Source: Armigeres subalbatus
Lineage: Eukaryota > Arthropoda > Insecta > Diptera > Culicidae
Reading direction: 5' to 3'
Assembly (NCBI RefSeq): GCF_024139115.2
Contig: NC_085141.1
Span: 381,875,278-381,939,277 of the forward strand
DNA length: 64,000 nt
Positions 10,618 through 22,074 of this stretch are shown here, piece after piece; positions within the stretch are counted from its first letter, which is position 1; the number at the start of each line of letters is the position of its first letter. The notes beneath the pieces are model-generated. The model saw nothing but the letters and a program-made list of their open reading frames with translations. It did no database searches and was not told the DNA's origin. Position numbers and translations under genes: made by a program.

Positions 10618-11099
10618 TTATTATTATTTATTTATTCAGACTAAGGCCGAAGTGGCCTGTGCGGTATATAAGAGTCTTCTCCGTTCGGCTCGGTCCATGG
10701 CTACACGTCGCCAACCACGCAGTCTACGGAGGGTCCGCAAGTCATCTTCCACCTGATCGATCCACCTTGCCCGCTGCGCACCTCGCCTTCTTGTGCCCGT
10801 CGGATCGTTGTCGAGAACCATTTTCACCGGATTACTGTCCGACATTCTGGCTACGTGCCCGGCCCATCGCAGTCGTCCGATTTTCGCGGTGTGAACGATG
10901 GATGGTTCTCCCAACAGCTGATGCAATTCGTGGTTCATTCGCCTCCTCCACGTACCGTCCGCCATCTGCACCCCACCATAGATGGTACGCAGCACTTTCC
11001 TTTCGAAAACTCCAAGTGCGCGTTGGTCCTCCACGAGCATCGTCCAGGTCTCGTGTCCGTAGAGGACTACCGGTCTAATTAGCGTTTTGTTTTGTTTTG
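10618..11099 (-). mobile_element. 5'-truncated LINE with a 12-bp target duplication
   Basis: The minus-strand frame is open through VVLYGHETWTMLVEDQRALG, GVFERKVLRTIYGGVQ, RLRWAGHVARM, GAQRARWIDQVEDDL and YTAQATSAL, the post-RT end of a LINE ORF2. The 3' tail is an ATAA-rich run at 10618-10640. The direct repeat TTTTTTCGATTA at 10606-10617 and 11100-11111 shows the insertion is complete as integrated, truncated at its 5' side as usual for target-primed reverse transcription. Confidence 0.88.
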
Positions 11100-11111
11100 T
11101 TTTTTCGATTA

Positions 11112-12005
11112 AGGTGTTCAATTTTGAGAAATCGAACCTTAGATGCCTTTCGCCATACTGATTTCAGAAAGTTAACTCCTAGTGTGCCGCTATAAGCACC
11201 CTCAAAGCAGGCGATTCATTTGGAATATGTGTTTCAATATTTTTATCATAATTCGAGTGCTAAGACCAATGGCTCAAAAACACTATTCGAATTGATTTAA
11301 TTGCAGTCACTTCAAATATGACTATGAATAAAATAATCATAGTTCTATATCAACAAAATAAAAATACAAATTCATAATGTGTCAACTCATTAAATCTATC
11401 AACAATTTATTATAAAGCATCTTTTTCACAACAAACAATTGTTGTGAAACAAACGCCTATCATGAATCAAATTGGAAGATGCGTCAACAAAAAAACCTCG
11501 ATGTGAACCACTTCCAACATCGTGTACGGTTCCGGTATTTGAACCAACCTAATTAGATTAACACTGGTTACTAGAAGACAATTCCCAGTATCAACCAATG
11601 ATCATGCTTCACGACAAATCATTTCACACCTTTAAAAAAATCCACCGTTCCACAACAGTAATCATCGAAAATTTTGTGTCTCGCAGGTAGCACATTATCT
11701 ATACCGTTGATCCGTTAACTTGCAAATTGCTTGCAACAGAGCTTGGCGACGACGATGAGACATATAGAGTGCATCAAAATAAACACTCGCAAGTGTCGCG
11801 GTCTACGTCATCCGTTCTCTGTTTCCCCCGGTCTTCCAAATGGTTCGTGATTCACATCTAAAGTATTTTTCGTCACGCTTCATACTTTCGAAGGGTTACA
11901 CCCCAAGATAAAAAATACTAAGCTAGATTGTGAACTTACAACCATACATTTGCGGTGCTTATCATCAAAGACAAAACTAATTAAATTTGAGTAAAAACTA
12001 CTCAC
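11112..12005. other. Intronic/intergenic sequence without recognised features
   Basis: AT-rich sequence. The part next to 12005 is the start of the intron after the minus-strand exon at 12410-12006. No downstream exon was found with a matching acceptor and frame. Confidence 0.35.
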
Positions 12006-12410
12006 CTCGAATTCCGAGCAGTTTGGCAACTGATCATGACTGGCGGGTATGCTGACATCCGGTGCTGGGATGGCTGTAGTGCTTTCGATAAGCACTTCTT
12101 TCCTGGTAGAACTTTGGCTGGCTGTCGTAATACTGGCGGTGGTCGTCATCACGCGTTCTGTTGTAATTTCTTCCGTAGACGTCGTCGTCGTAATTACGGT
12201 GGTTGTAACTAAAGCCGGCTTTTCAGTTAACGACCCTACACTGGAACTCGTCACATTCGGCAATATCGATGACCCAGTCGCGTTTCCAATGCCGTCAGCA
12301 ACAAAGGTACTGTTAGGTGGGTCGAGTCCCACCGAAACGGAACCGTCGAACACAAACACTATCAGCACGAAAATCTTCGCCAGCGGTTTGATTCGACCAC
12401 GTGAATGCAT
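12006..12410 (-). CDS. First coding exon of a secreted or membrane protein with a Thr/Ser-rich segment
   Basis: Translation from the ATG at 12410 gives 135 codons ending exactly at a consensus donor (GAG then GTGAGTAG at 12005), so the intron is phase 0. Residues 1-28 form a signal peptide: a basic start (MHSRGRIKPLAK) and a hydrophobic core (IFVLIVFVF). About 90 residues follow that are very rich in Thr and Ser, with Asn-glycosylation motifs (NST, NAT, NVT) and runs such as TTTTSTEEITTE, suggesting a mucin-like, heavily O-glycosylated extracellular stalk. The exon ends NCSEFE. Later exons were not found, so the function is unknown. The GC-richer sequence immediately upstream is consistent with a promoter and 5' UTR. 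Confidence 0.6.
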
Positions 12411-12850
12411 TTTTTTATCGACTATCCCGGTTAATCAAACGAAGATCAAACACTGAAAGCACCTTCACATGCGGGCGAGGTTCTCCGGTTGCTGATCCCG
12501 TACCTACTGCTTGCGCTTTGACTTCGGCCGGCGCTTAGACTGTCAACAGAGCCCACGATACCGTGCAATTAAGTCACCAACACAGACGGGTCCGCTCCGT
12601 TCGGTTGCCAATCATTACGCGAGGAACGACGGTCTGCACACTGCTGGATGAGGTTTGTTAGCGACAACGCAACGCGACGGTAAGCTCAGGTCGCCTAAAT
12701 GAGCTGCGCGCGAACGACGCGAGCGAGGAACGTTAGAACAAAGGCTATGGCTCATCCATCAATGAACGAACAACGAAATGGAGCACATTGCGAGCGAGAC
12801 CTAAGCCAGAGAGTGCGGGCACGGGCGTGTTGAGGGTTTATCCATTGACT
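12411..12850 (-). promoter_or_regulatory. Probable 5' UTR/promoter region of the 12410 exon
   Basis: GC content rises sharply against the flanks, with CG-rich words such as GCGCGCGAACGACGCGAGCG. On the minus strand a TCAGTG initiator-like motif occurs near 12457, about 45 bases upstream of the ATG. No clear TATA box was seen. The transcription start is inferred only from composition. Confidence 0.3.
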
Positions 12851-13375
12851 TGACCTGTGCGATTCGTAGCGAATAGCCTGCCAGGTATGGGGTCGTCCGT
12901 CATTGTCGTCATCATCGTTGTGGCCGTCTCAGTCGGTCGTTTATGGACAGTCATTCATAATGAAAACGGCTGTTTTGGAGAATCTCGGTTCGATAGTGCA
13001 CAGTGCTGTGAAAAGGGGTTATCAATAGTGGCATTACAAGTTTCATCAGTAAAAGTCATCCAGAATATGTGTGGTAATATACTTTCGATTGAAATATAAA
13101 TCACAAGTTTTCCGAAACCGTCAGTCAAAAGTATTTTCAATTCCACACACCTATTTCGTTTGTTACTCAGCACTACACAGTCCAATGTTACTACATTAGA
13201 TCTACAAACTAAATTTCAACTACTGAGTAAAATTGTATTGTCGTGTCTTTTCTTCTCCCAGAAATTTTACTCAATTTCCGTAAAAAGCGTAATCCTTCAT
13301 AGTTTTGAATAGCCCTGATTTTGACGGAAATTAAGTAAAATTAAGTAAAATTAAGTCTGTGTTGAACTTAGTTAA
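12851..13375. other. No recognised gene
   Basis: Short ORFs only. TTAAGTAAAA is repeated three times near 13330-13355. Confidence 0.35.
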
Positions 13376-13419
13376 TAATTAAAAAACACATAATAAATCT
13401 ATTATGTGTTTTTTAATTA
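13376..13419. repeat. Perfect 20-bp-stem palindrome
   Basis: 13376-13395 is the exact reverse complement of 13400-13419, around the 4-base loop AATC. It directly abuts the dispersed repeat at 13420-13675. Confidence 0.9.
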
Positions 13420-13675
13420 TGAATTTCTTCTCTAATTATGAATTTCTGTCTGTCTGACCTTTATAGACTCGGAAACTACTGAACCGATCGGCGTGAAAAT
13501 TTACATGCAGAGGTTTTTGGGGTCGGGGAAGGTTCTTAAGATGGTTTGAGACCCCTCCCACTTTTGGAAAGGGGGGCTCCCATACAAATGGAACACACAT
13601 TTCTGCTTAACTCGAGAACTAATTCAGAGAATAAATCAATTGTAGGCGAAACAAAGTTCGTCGGGTCTGCTAGTA
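13420..13675 (-). repeat. Dispersed insect repeat with the CCGATCGGTTCAGTAGTTTC motif
   Basis: On the minus strand it reads from GCAGACCCGACGAAC to the 3' motif CGATCGGTTCAGTAGTTTCC and a tail with GACAGACAGAAATTCAT. Two more copies are at 34487-34890 and 36467-36705. The shared 3' motif recalls LINE- or SINE-type 3' ends or Helitron-like repeats. I cannot assign the class. Confidence 0.7.
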
Positions 13676-14269
13676 AAGAATAAAAAAAAAAGTAAAATTA
13701 AGTAAAAGTTATGCCGCCTTACAGTTTTTTTTTTCTAAAACGTGGACGTATGTATGTTTTGGGATTTTTTGGGAAAACATTGGGGGTATTTAATATTATA
13801 GTTAAGGGTATGCGATAACACACTTTTTCCTAACGAAATTTAAAATGTCTATGTTGATTCGAAACGAAACGAAACGAAATATAGATTTACTTTCGAGTCT
13901 TCGAAACGATACGAAATCAGGGTCCATTTAATTCGAAATTTTTCGAAACGAAACGAAATTTTATTTTTGTTCCGCGGAATTTTTATAAAATTGATTTTAT
14001 ATTATGTACGGAATTTCGATTTCAAAGTCAAATAACTGTTTTGCGATAAATAGAGTTATAATAAGAGAAGTAGTAGTCTGTGATAAATCGCTTCATTCCC
14101 GTTTATATATCATTGCCAATAAGGCAATAACCCAGCATTTGTGCCGCTTTGAAAGCAATACATCGTGGAGCGTATGCTCCCGAATTTGATCAATCAGTTC
14201 AGTTTTATATTAGTAAGTATATAAAAATATAGAATTTTTTTTGATTCTTCGTTTCAAATATCGTTAAAA

Positions 14270-14394
14270 ACCTAATTTCACCTGAATTTTCTTTATTTTT
14301 TTGTGATTTTTTTCATATGGTTAACTCATAGTTTCATTGACGGTAAAGGTCGTAATCGAGTAAAAACCAAACGTGTATAAAAAGAACTGGGTGT
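14270..14394 (-). mobile_element. Partial copy of the TA-flanked CACCCAGG MITE
   Basis: This segment matches in reverse orientation the left half of the MITE at 35314-35506, including GTTTCATTGACG and the terminus ACTGGGTGTAA. The other terminus is lost or diverged. Confidence 0.55.
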
Positions 14395-14639
14395 AATCTA
14401 CTCTGGATAAAAAAAAGTTATTCACTTGCTTCGGACTTCAAAAGGGCCCTTGGAACGACTTTCCATCTTTGTCAAAGTTTTAGTTAACTGATTCATATCT
14501 GGTTACATTTACACAAATAGGATAGAATAGTTAAAGATACTTTTCGTTTTCTGTTAGATATTTCTAACAAAATACTGAGGATGCTTTATAGAAGAAAACT
14601 AAATACGTATTTGTCGACTCAGAACGGGGCTATGTAGTA

Positions 14640-16620
14640 AGCATCTCAAATAGCTATGCGAGCAAAGGCGTAGGATTGCCAATCCGGAGATGGCGAGCTC
14701 GATTCTCGGTCTGGTCAAAGATGTCTTGCCACTTAAGATACATTCGTTACGTTCTGGAGCCCTGGTCAAACGAGTAGTTCAAACTGGAGGGTAGATGATG
14801 GCTACACTCACAGCGTCCACCTGGCGGTTCGTTACAGTATCTACTATTTGACCAGCATTCAGCGCACGGAAGAAGGGGCGAGGCCTAGCCCTCGTATGTG
14901 GAAGACATCGTACTTCGACAACGAGGTTTTTAAAAAGCGCTCCGCCGCGAGCACAATACTCTCGGTCTGAGCGGCGAGCAGCTGGTAACAGTACTCTCTC
15001 GTGCATGCGATGCCACCATGCCTAGGAAAGTCCACCTTAGGAATGGGAGGCCACCGGCTTATTGGTGGACTCAAGCAATTGCAAACCTGCGCCGCGCCTA
15101 CCTACGGGCACGGAGGCGGATGCAGCGAGCACGCACAGAAGAGGAGCGTGTTGAACGACGGGTGGCGTTCGTTGCTGCTAGAGCCGCTCTGAAGACTGAG
15201 ATAAGATCAAGCAAAAAACCTGCTTCGAGGGCCTGTGTCAAAGTGCCAACGCGAATCCATAGGGTGACGCCTATAGAGTCGTAATGGCCAAGACACGTGG
15301 GGCGATGGCCCCTACAGAGCGGTCTCCAGAAATGCTGACAGGATCATCGCGGGGCTTTTCCCACGTCATGACCCAAGTCCCTGACCTAACTTTGTGGAGC
15401 TGCCAGGGGTCAGGGTGGCCGACGAGGGAAGAGCAACTGTGGCGGAACTTGCGGGGATTGCACAGTCCCTTAGTGTAGGTAAGGCGCCAGGACCGGATGG
15501 TATTCCGAACCTGGCCATCAAAGCGGCCATTGCTGAGGCTCCCGAGATGTTCAGATTTGTCATGCAGAGATTCCTGGACGAGGGAGTCTTCCCTGCAGCA
15601 TGGAAAAGGCAGAGCTTGGTGCTATTGCCAAAGGCGGAAAAACCACCGAGGGATCCATCGGCATATAGATGGTCTATCGAGTAACCAGTTTGGAATCCGA
15701 AAGGGTAAGTCGACCGTAGACGCTATTTTGTCGGTTACCAAATCCGCGGAGATAGCTATCCAGCGTAAGAGGAGGGGAGTTCACTATTGTGCAGTAGTGA
15801 CTCTCGACGTGAGGAATGCATTCAATAGTGCCAGTTGGGCAGCTATTGCAAATGCGCTCCTGCATCGTTATCGATGAAGACATAGACTGTTTATAAATGC
15901 GCGGCACGAGAGGCATCCGTAGGACTGTCGGGTTGGCCTCAATGGTCAAATGGCAGCGTGCGTGGGACAGTTCCACTAAGGGTAGATGGACAACCTAGTC
16001 CGGAGGATGTGTAAAGATGAAGTTGGCTGGAACGCCGTTTTATCGGCTATTGTCCAAATCGTCTCGGAGCTACACAGGAAGTGGCGCGTGGACTCGAGGA
16101 ATGGCTAGTTCAGGCGCAAATAAGAGGTGGTCGAAGGGCTCGGAGTCGGCTTCATGGGTCATACCGGCCCTGTGGTCGAACTCGATCCGCGCTTGCACGA
16201 TAACATGGTCTTCTTCTAAAAAAGCGAGTCACGATGTTTGGTGCTGCAAGTACATGCAGCCAACCTAGAGGGTGCGTTGTGCACTGGCCCCCCTTTGAAG
16301 CATTACTTTCTGGTTGTACCTAAGGGACGATGGGCTGACGGCAATGGAAACGGTTTAGCGGGTCGGGGATGTAGTCCTGCCTCTCTCGTTTGCTGATGGT
16401 CCCTAACCCCGCACTCCCTGGACGTCCAACCCAGGATGTCTGTTGAGCAGATTCCCCCTCCATTGCTTAGGAAGAAAAAAACAAGATACCTACTTATGCA
16501 ATGGTGGACATAGAAAAGTTTTCAATTAATAACTGAGGAAGTACTAATAGAATACTAAGTTGAAAAGCAGATCAAGTTCCAGTTGGGATGTAGCACCATT
16601 GAAAAAGAAGAAGTGAGCGT
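14640..16620 (+). mobile_element. tRNA-derived SINE split by an R1-like LINE
   Basis: The head at about 14660-14720 (GCGTAGGATTGCCAATCCGG, then CTCGATTCTCGGTCTGGTC) and the tail at about 16505-16615 (TTAATAACTGAGGAAGTACT, then AAGAAGAAG) together match the SINE at 46815-47105. The tRNA-like promoter is in the head. The intervening 14720-16485 is foreign LINE sequence. Confidence 0.65.
14720..16485 (+). mobile_element. R1-clade LINE fossil (endonuclease/RT ORF remnants)
   Basis: Frames carry GKAPGPDGIPN, FRFVMQRFLDEGVFPAAWK and LVLLPKAEKPPRDPSAYR (15400-15670), then NQFGIRKGKSTVDAI and VVTLDVRNAFNSASW (15690-15850). These are motifs of an R1-type reverse transcriptase. Several frameshifts and deletions separate the pieces, and the catalytic FADD region was not recovered. 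Confidence 0.8.
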
Positions 16621-16885
16621 TAATAGAAAAAATTGTATAACTAAAGTTTTGAAAATAGTTTTATAATATAAAGTATGGTTTAAGTTTAAATTTGTTTCGA
16701 AATTCCGCGAAATTCCGTTAAATTTCGTCAGAAGCTGGTTTTTTCTAGCGAAATTTTTGTAATTTTACGAAACGAAACGAAATGAAGAAATCAGATTTCG
16801 CCATGCTCAAATTCCGCGGAATTTCGTTTCGAACCACCTGAAACGAAATTTTTCGAAATACCGCATATGCTTAACTGTAGTTCAA

Positions 16886-17690
16886 ATTTCAAAACTTAAT
16901 GCTTAAAAACTCCTCTTTCCATATGTAAGCTTCTTTGTAACAATTTGTTAGTTAATTTTGAAGGCAAAATATAGGCGGAGGGCGATTCTCCAGTGCCGGA
17001 CACACAAGCTATTTATCGAAAAACTTTCTTACCATCCGGACTATGTTCACTTTTATGTCCTAAATACAATAACATAACAAAGTTTATAACATAAGGATCT
17101 GATATTCCATGCAAGTAAAGGGCTTTTTAATAACTTCCTTTTGTACTACATGATAATGAAAGGACCGCTGCAAGTGTCGTTTTGAGTGTCCTGTATTGAG
17201 AGAGGTCCTGGTGGATCTTCCTCAACAACGTGTATTTTACTGATATTCACACTACCAAAAACATTATTTTAAACAACTCAAAACCAATAAACTAATGGAA
17301 TCCGATTCGTTCGCATCATTTCCCCATTTAATTTTTCTGGCGTAAACAAGAATGCACATTAACTTTCGTTCGAAAGAGCATTCGAACGTAAGCAAGAATA
17401 TGGGTGAATAACTTTCTTCAACAATTATTTACAATTCGAAATTTTTTACAAACATGTATCCTTTAATACTATAACTTTGTTTAATGATCATTGCACTAAT
17501 TAAAAAGCCGATTTCAGATTTAGAACAATGAACAATGACCTGTTAGACAAAGTTAGAGGATAATTCAGGCGTTACTTGATTATAAAAAAAAGTGAACAAA
17601 AATTATTGACAAATTGTCCAATGACATGGAAACAACTGCAAGCGAGTAACAAAGTACAAAGAGAACAGAAATTTAATTTTTTTTGTTAAA
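16886..17690. other. No recognised feature
   Basis: AT-rich, short ORFs only. Confidence 0.35.
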
Positions 17691-17975
17691 TATCTTGGCT
17701 GTGCATATGCACAGCACATGTTTCGAAATGAACAAATTGATATGAAATTTGCGAAAAAGAATCCACGTGTCTTGGAGGGACTCGAACCCTCAATCTCCTA
17801 CTCTCTAGATAGGCGTGATAACCCCTACACAACAAAACCACTTAAAGGTCACGTTTGCGGAAAAGCCATCAGAATCCGAGTACCAACCCCCACCGCGGTT
17901 AGCTCTCTGTTTTGCAAATTGAATATCTTTCGGATGCTTGATTTGTCCAATCTCCACACGAGGTCATAAGGTCGA
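17690..17975 (-). mobile_element. SINE with a tRNA-Ser-like head
   Basis: On the minus strand the head contains an anticodon-arm-like stem CCTAT/GTAGG with loop CTAGAGA (apparent anticodon AGA, Ser) and the B-box-like GGTTCGAGTCC. The body continues through ACACGTGGATTC and ends near GCATATGCACAGCC. Acceptor-stem pairing is poor, so I call it a SINE rather than a tRNA gene. Confidence 0.6.
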
Positions 17976-17999
17976 AAATATAATTTTTCTTAACAGCTT

Positions 18000-18140
18000 T
18001 CATTCCGAAAGAGCAATATGGCCGAAAAGGCCTGCAGGCCGAAAGGTTTATATTGCCTAAAATATCGATTTCCCGAACATGTGATTTGGCTGAAATACTC
18101 GTTAAGCCGAAATAAATTGTATGAACAAAACCAAACTTAG
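18000..18140. repeat. Short GGCCGAAA-type array
   Basis: Irregular units such as ATGGCCGAAAAGG, CAGGCCGAAAGG and TTAAGCCGAAATA recur. They belong to the same motif family as 19180-19760, 41370-42150 and 52930-53480. Confidence 0.5.
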
Positions 18141-18235
18141 TGAACGTTCAAAAAAGCACAAAAAGTGTAAGACACAACAGGCCAAAAGTACGAGGAAAAG
18201 CATCCCATGTAGTTAAACGTTTGTTACAGTCCCCT

Positions 18236-18425
18236 ACATAAAATGAGCGAGAACAAAGCGTTTTATCAAACCCCCTCGGTTAGGGCCGCATATCCGAATC
18301 AGTTTTTTCCAACTTGTATACAAATGCGATAGTTTTGTTTTCATGGCTTGTTATGATTGAAGAGATTTTTGCCTCTCATCTATCGTCGTTCGTCGTCTAT
18401 TGAGAGCGATTTCTGCAATCCCTGC
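18236..18425. repeat. Dispersed repeat, second copy at about 61613-61820
   Basis: Both copies share, in order and in the same orientation, ACGAGCGAGAACAAAGCG-like sequence, ACTTGTATACAA, TTATGATT, TTTTGCCT and ATTGAGAGCGATTTCTGCAA. The family is unknown. Confidence 0.6.
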
Positions 18426-18544
18426 CTCCGAATAATCGAGCCACTTTTTTTGTTGCTGAAAATATAACTTTTGTTCAAATAATCTTTATTCCAGTAAAAT
18501 AAAAGCTTAGAAAATTTCCCGTTGGCTCTTGCATGGGTTCTGAC

Positions 18545-20375
18545 GGTTTTGACCACCGTTGGAGATGTGCGCCGATCCGCAAATCGTCGGCGGCAGCGTT
18601 TGTCATAATTTTGGTCAGCGGCGTTTTCGGCGTCAAGCCGAATACCATTTAGCCACCGGCGGTGTGAAGCGCCGTGGCGATTTTTTCTATTGCGTTTGTT
18701 ACCTACAGACTTTTCATATTTTTAAAACATTAACAGTAGACTTTTTTAATTTTCGCCGGAGAGATCTAATTGCTAGGAAATTATTCCAAGCTTTTCGGAT
18801 TTTTGACGGGAAATACTCTGAAGTTTCCATGGAGATTTCTTTTCTTTCACGGGAAATTCTTTAGAGTATTTTTTCTAGAAGAAAATTTTATAGAATTTCC
18901 ACATAAAAAAGGGTATGTTCAATGATTTTTTTTAAATTTTCACGGGAAATTGTTTCAATTTTTTTAGGAAAATAATTCAGATATTCTTCGGAATTCCCAC
19001 AGAAAATGTCACTTGCTGAACAAGTAATAGGGCAAAAAATGTCGACCAGGAGGGTTTGTGGCCTTTCGGTCCTTTTCGTCGATTGACGAAAGTCATTCGG
19101 TGGAAATCCTTTTTTCAAATGCCACTTTACTGAATAAAATGTTAAGGCAAGAGTTATCTAGCCAACTTTTATTAGGGCGAAACGGTTATAAGGTCGAAAA
19201 CGGTTTGGCCGAAAAAGTCATTTGGCTGAAAGCAACATACGGGCGAAGTGGTCATACGAACTGATAATTTGGCTGAAAAAGTTGTTTTCCCCAACAGATC
19301 ATTTGTCCGAAAATAGCGTTTGGCCGAAAATGTCATTTGCCATATTGCCATTTCTTCATATCTTCATATAATGGCCCTCTCTGCTAAATGAGCATTTCGA
19401 CCAAGCGATATTTTTGAGCTAGATAAACTATTCGGCCAAACGAAGTTTTCGGCAATATGAGCAGGTCGGCCAAACAACACTTTCGGCCTTAAAACCATTT
19501 CGGTCAAATAACATGTTCGGCCAGCAGATGGCCCTTTTTTCCAAACGACCATTTCGTCTAAAACGTCATTTCGTGCTAAATGACCCATTACACCTTTCCT
19601 ACTTTTTTGGCCAAATGACCTGTTCTGCCAAACGACATTATTGGCCATATGGCTATCTCTTCCAAATGATTTTCGATCAGACGAGTTTCGGTCTAAGGAT
19701 TTGTTCGGCAATGACATGTCCGACTAGTTTTGGGCTTCATGGCCAAACGGCCCTTTACCTTAAACATTTTGACTTCAATGTGAAATTCTTTGGATTTTAA
19801 TGGGAAATCCTTGAGAATTTCCACAGAAAATTTAATAATTAGCCTTTTTTATTCTTTAGCCTTTCCAGCCTTTAATGTGCATGGAAAATTGTTCGGAATT
19901 TTCTGGAAAGAGCACCTAAATTATCCATAAATTCCACGGTCAGCTGTTTCAATTTGTTTACGAAAATTTACTTAGGATTGAACTGCAGTACTTTCGGCAT
20001 TTCAAGCACATTTTTTTTAGATTTCGACGAAAAATTCTTCGGAATTTCCATTGAAAGTTCTTCTTAGTTTTTATGGAAAACTTTTTTTATTTAAACGGAA
20101 AAATTGTATGGAATTTTCAAAACAAACCCTCTGGAATATCACTTTTGTTTTGGGAGTATAAAGCGGGAAATTATACGGAAATCTCACTGGTTCTTCGGAG
20201 TTTCCACGGTAAGTTCTGCGGATTTCTGCCAACTTTAATCGGCCGTGGAAAACTGTAGATCAGTGGCATGATACTTTTCAAACGGCTAACCATCGCAAAA
20301 ATGTCGGCGGCGGCATGATCCCATAAACTGTTGGCGTTGGCGCACACCTCTAACCACCGCCGTGTGCTCCTCCGG
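18545..20375. mobile_element. Foldback-type composite with GGTGTGCGCC ends and GGCCGAAA interior
   Basis: The left end (ACCACCGTTGGAGATGTGCG near 18553) is mirrored by the right end (GCGCACACCTCTAACCACCG near 20339). Each is followed inward by GCGGC-rich sequence, then degenerate GGAAATTC units, with a GGCCGAAA/TTTCGGCC array at about 19180-19760 in the centre. No transposase-like ORF was seen. Confidence 0.5.
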
Positions 20376-20419
20376 AAGATAAGGAAGATCTCACAAAAAG
20401 GCAAATCTGCGAATTTCAT

Positions 20420-21050
20420 TGAAAAAGCACCAGGATTTTATAAATGCATTTGTTTTCATATTCTAAGTATGGATTTGATGTCGTGGTCTAAACATGTTTA
20501 CTATGACCCTCCGGAAGATCCAGAACATCCGGAAAATGCCAAATTATTAAATATCATTGCAAAGCACCATTTGCTATGACAAAAGAAAATATTTAAAAAA
20601 AAATGGATAATTATTGGAAATTTACAGCTTTAATATCGTAGCCAATAGATAAACTAATTAATTTGCTTACAAAAATGAGATTGATGTCATCTGACATCAA
20701 CAACTACAAAATACTGCTTGCACTACTAATGGATACACTATTCTTTTAGTGGCGGTGAAAATTAATTTTGGTTCTATCCATTGATTTCTTATGAAACTCG
20801 CCACTATTGGTACAGTTGTACCACTATAGGTGCAAGGGAGTCAATTTTATTAAGGGAAATAGTTGTTTCCAATAGTTTTTCAAGTGAAATCTTAGGATAA
20901 GTTGCATTTAACAGGATATTTAAAGTAAGACGCATCAGCTGAAATAATCGTAAGGTGTATAATTATGATAAATATTATTAGAGCCCCACTACCTCCACTA
21001 TTAGTGCTACATCAACTAAGGGTACGGTTGCCCTATTAGAATGGAAATTA
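20420..21050. other. No recognised gene
   Basis: Short ORFs and AT-rich sequence without clear repeat structure. Confidence 0.3.
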
Positions 21051-21051
21051 T

Positions 21052-21255
21052 TTCATTTCATTTATTCAAACTAAGGCCAGTGCGGTCTCTGTAGTGATCT
21101 TTTGGAAAATCCGGATCATCCAATTCATCATGAGGACAAGCATATTTTTTCTTGCTATGAGTTTGGAGCTGATGTTGTAATTCATACATGGCTCTGGCCC
21201 ACCTGCCTGCGGTGGTGCCATTTTTTTTTTCCATATGAATATTCCGGAGGAGCAT
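21052..21255 (-). mobile_element. LINE 3' fragment
   Basis: The minus-strand frame ends TGLSLNK just before a TTTATTCA-type tail, the same ORF end and 3' junction as at 6608 and 10640. Upstream residues (RWARAMYELQHQL) are lightly conserved in such elements. Confidence 0.45.
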
Positions 21256-21599
21256 TTGGTGGCATGAGTCCCAATACCAACATGGTACTTAGAATGAACT
21301 TACAAATGTTTCTAAAAAATTCGGTGCTTTGAAATGAAGTACATTAACTTGCCATCTTTATGAATGTTTGATTTTGGATCCCTTAGAAAAGCGAGAAAGG
21401 CACTATTACCACTAGGTGGATTAATCTGGCTTCTTGATATAAGCCTAACACATACTGGTTACGTTACGGCTGCGTTTGCCTTGATTTTGTGTTATGTTGT
21501 GCCAAATACGACTAATATTTTTATCTTTCTATGATGGGTAAATAAATGACTCCGGTTAACCGAGCCCCGGATAATCGAGCCTCCGGATAATCGAGTCCG

Positions 21600-22060
21600 C
21601 CCTGTAATGCCTTCCACAGAGTTTCATTTCTCATTCAGGATATTTCAGACTGTGCATTTCAGCATGTGGAAATCTTCAGAACTTCTTCAATAATCTTCAG
21701 AAGTAACTTCTTCAAAAATTCCAATGAAACTCCTATCCAAGAGTTCTGCAGTGTTCCTTTCCCAAATTGTTTGCAAATGTGATATCATTGTAAAAAGCGT
21801 TTAATGTTTAGAGTCTCTAGTCGATAGATTAATGTTGGTAAGGAAAGATTAATTTAGATAGGTCAGTTAATTAATTTCGCGCAGAAGTAACATACTTATC
21901 TCATTGATAAGTTCCATTCGCAAGAAAGGAATGAGAAATTTCCTATAATTTCTTGATAGAAAATTCTGCAGCTAGAAAAAAATCCATTTTGGGAAATTTC
22001 ATTAGAAACTATTGGAAATTTAGCAGGAATTCTATCTTCTGATTTTCTTTGGTATCACAT
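21600..22060. repeat. Degenerate GAATTTCC-type repeat sequence
   Basis: Irregular recurrence of AACTTCTTCAA, GAAATTTCC and AGAAATTTC words, continuing at 22320-22500. Confidence 0.4.
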
Positions 22061-22074
22061 CTCTCACTGGCCGA

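Larger units (their letters stand above)
13795..16885. mobile_element. Inverted-end composite element rich in CGAAACGAAA
   Basis: The left end (TATAGTTAAGGGTATGCG near 13798) is mirrored on the right (CGCATATGCTTAACTGTA near 16862-16880). Inside both ends lie GAAACGAAACGAAA and TTCCGCGGAATTTCG blocks (13855-13985 and 16690-16860) in inverted arrangement. The structure is that of a foldback-type element with subterminal repeats. A SINE and an R1-like LINE fragment are nested within. Confidence 0.55.

Noticed and set aside
17764..17850. Functional tRNA-Ser gene on the minus strand
   Set aside because: Acceptor pairing fails and the tail is that of a SINE.
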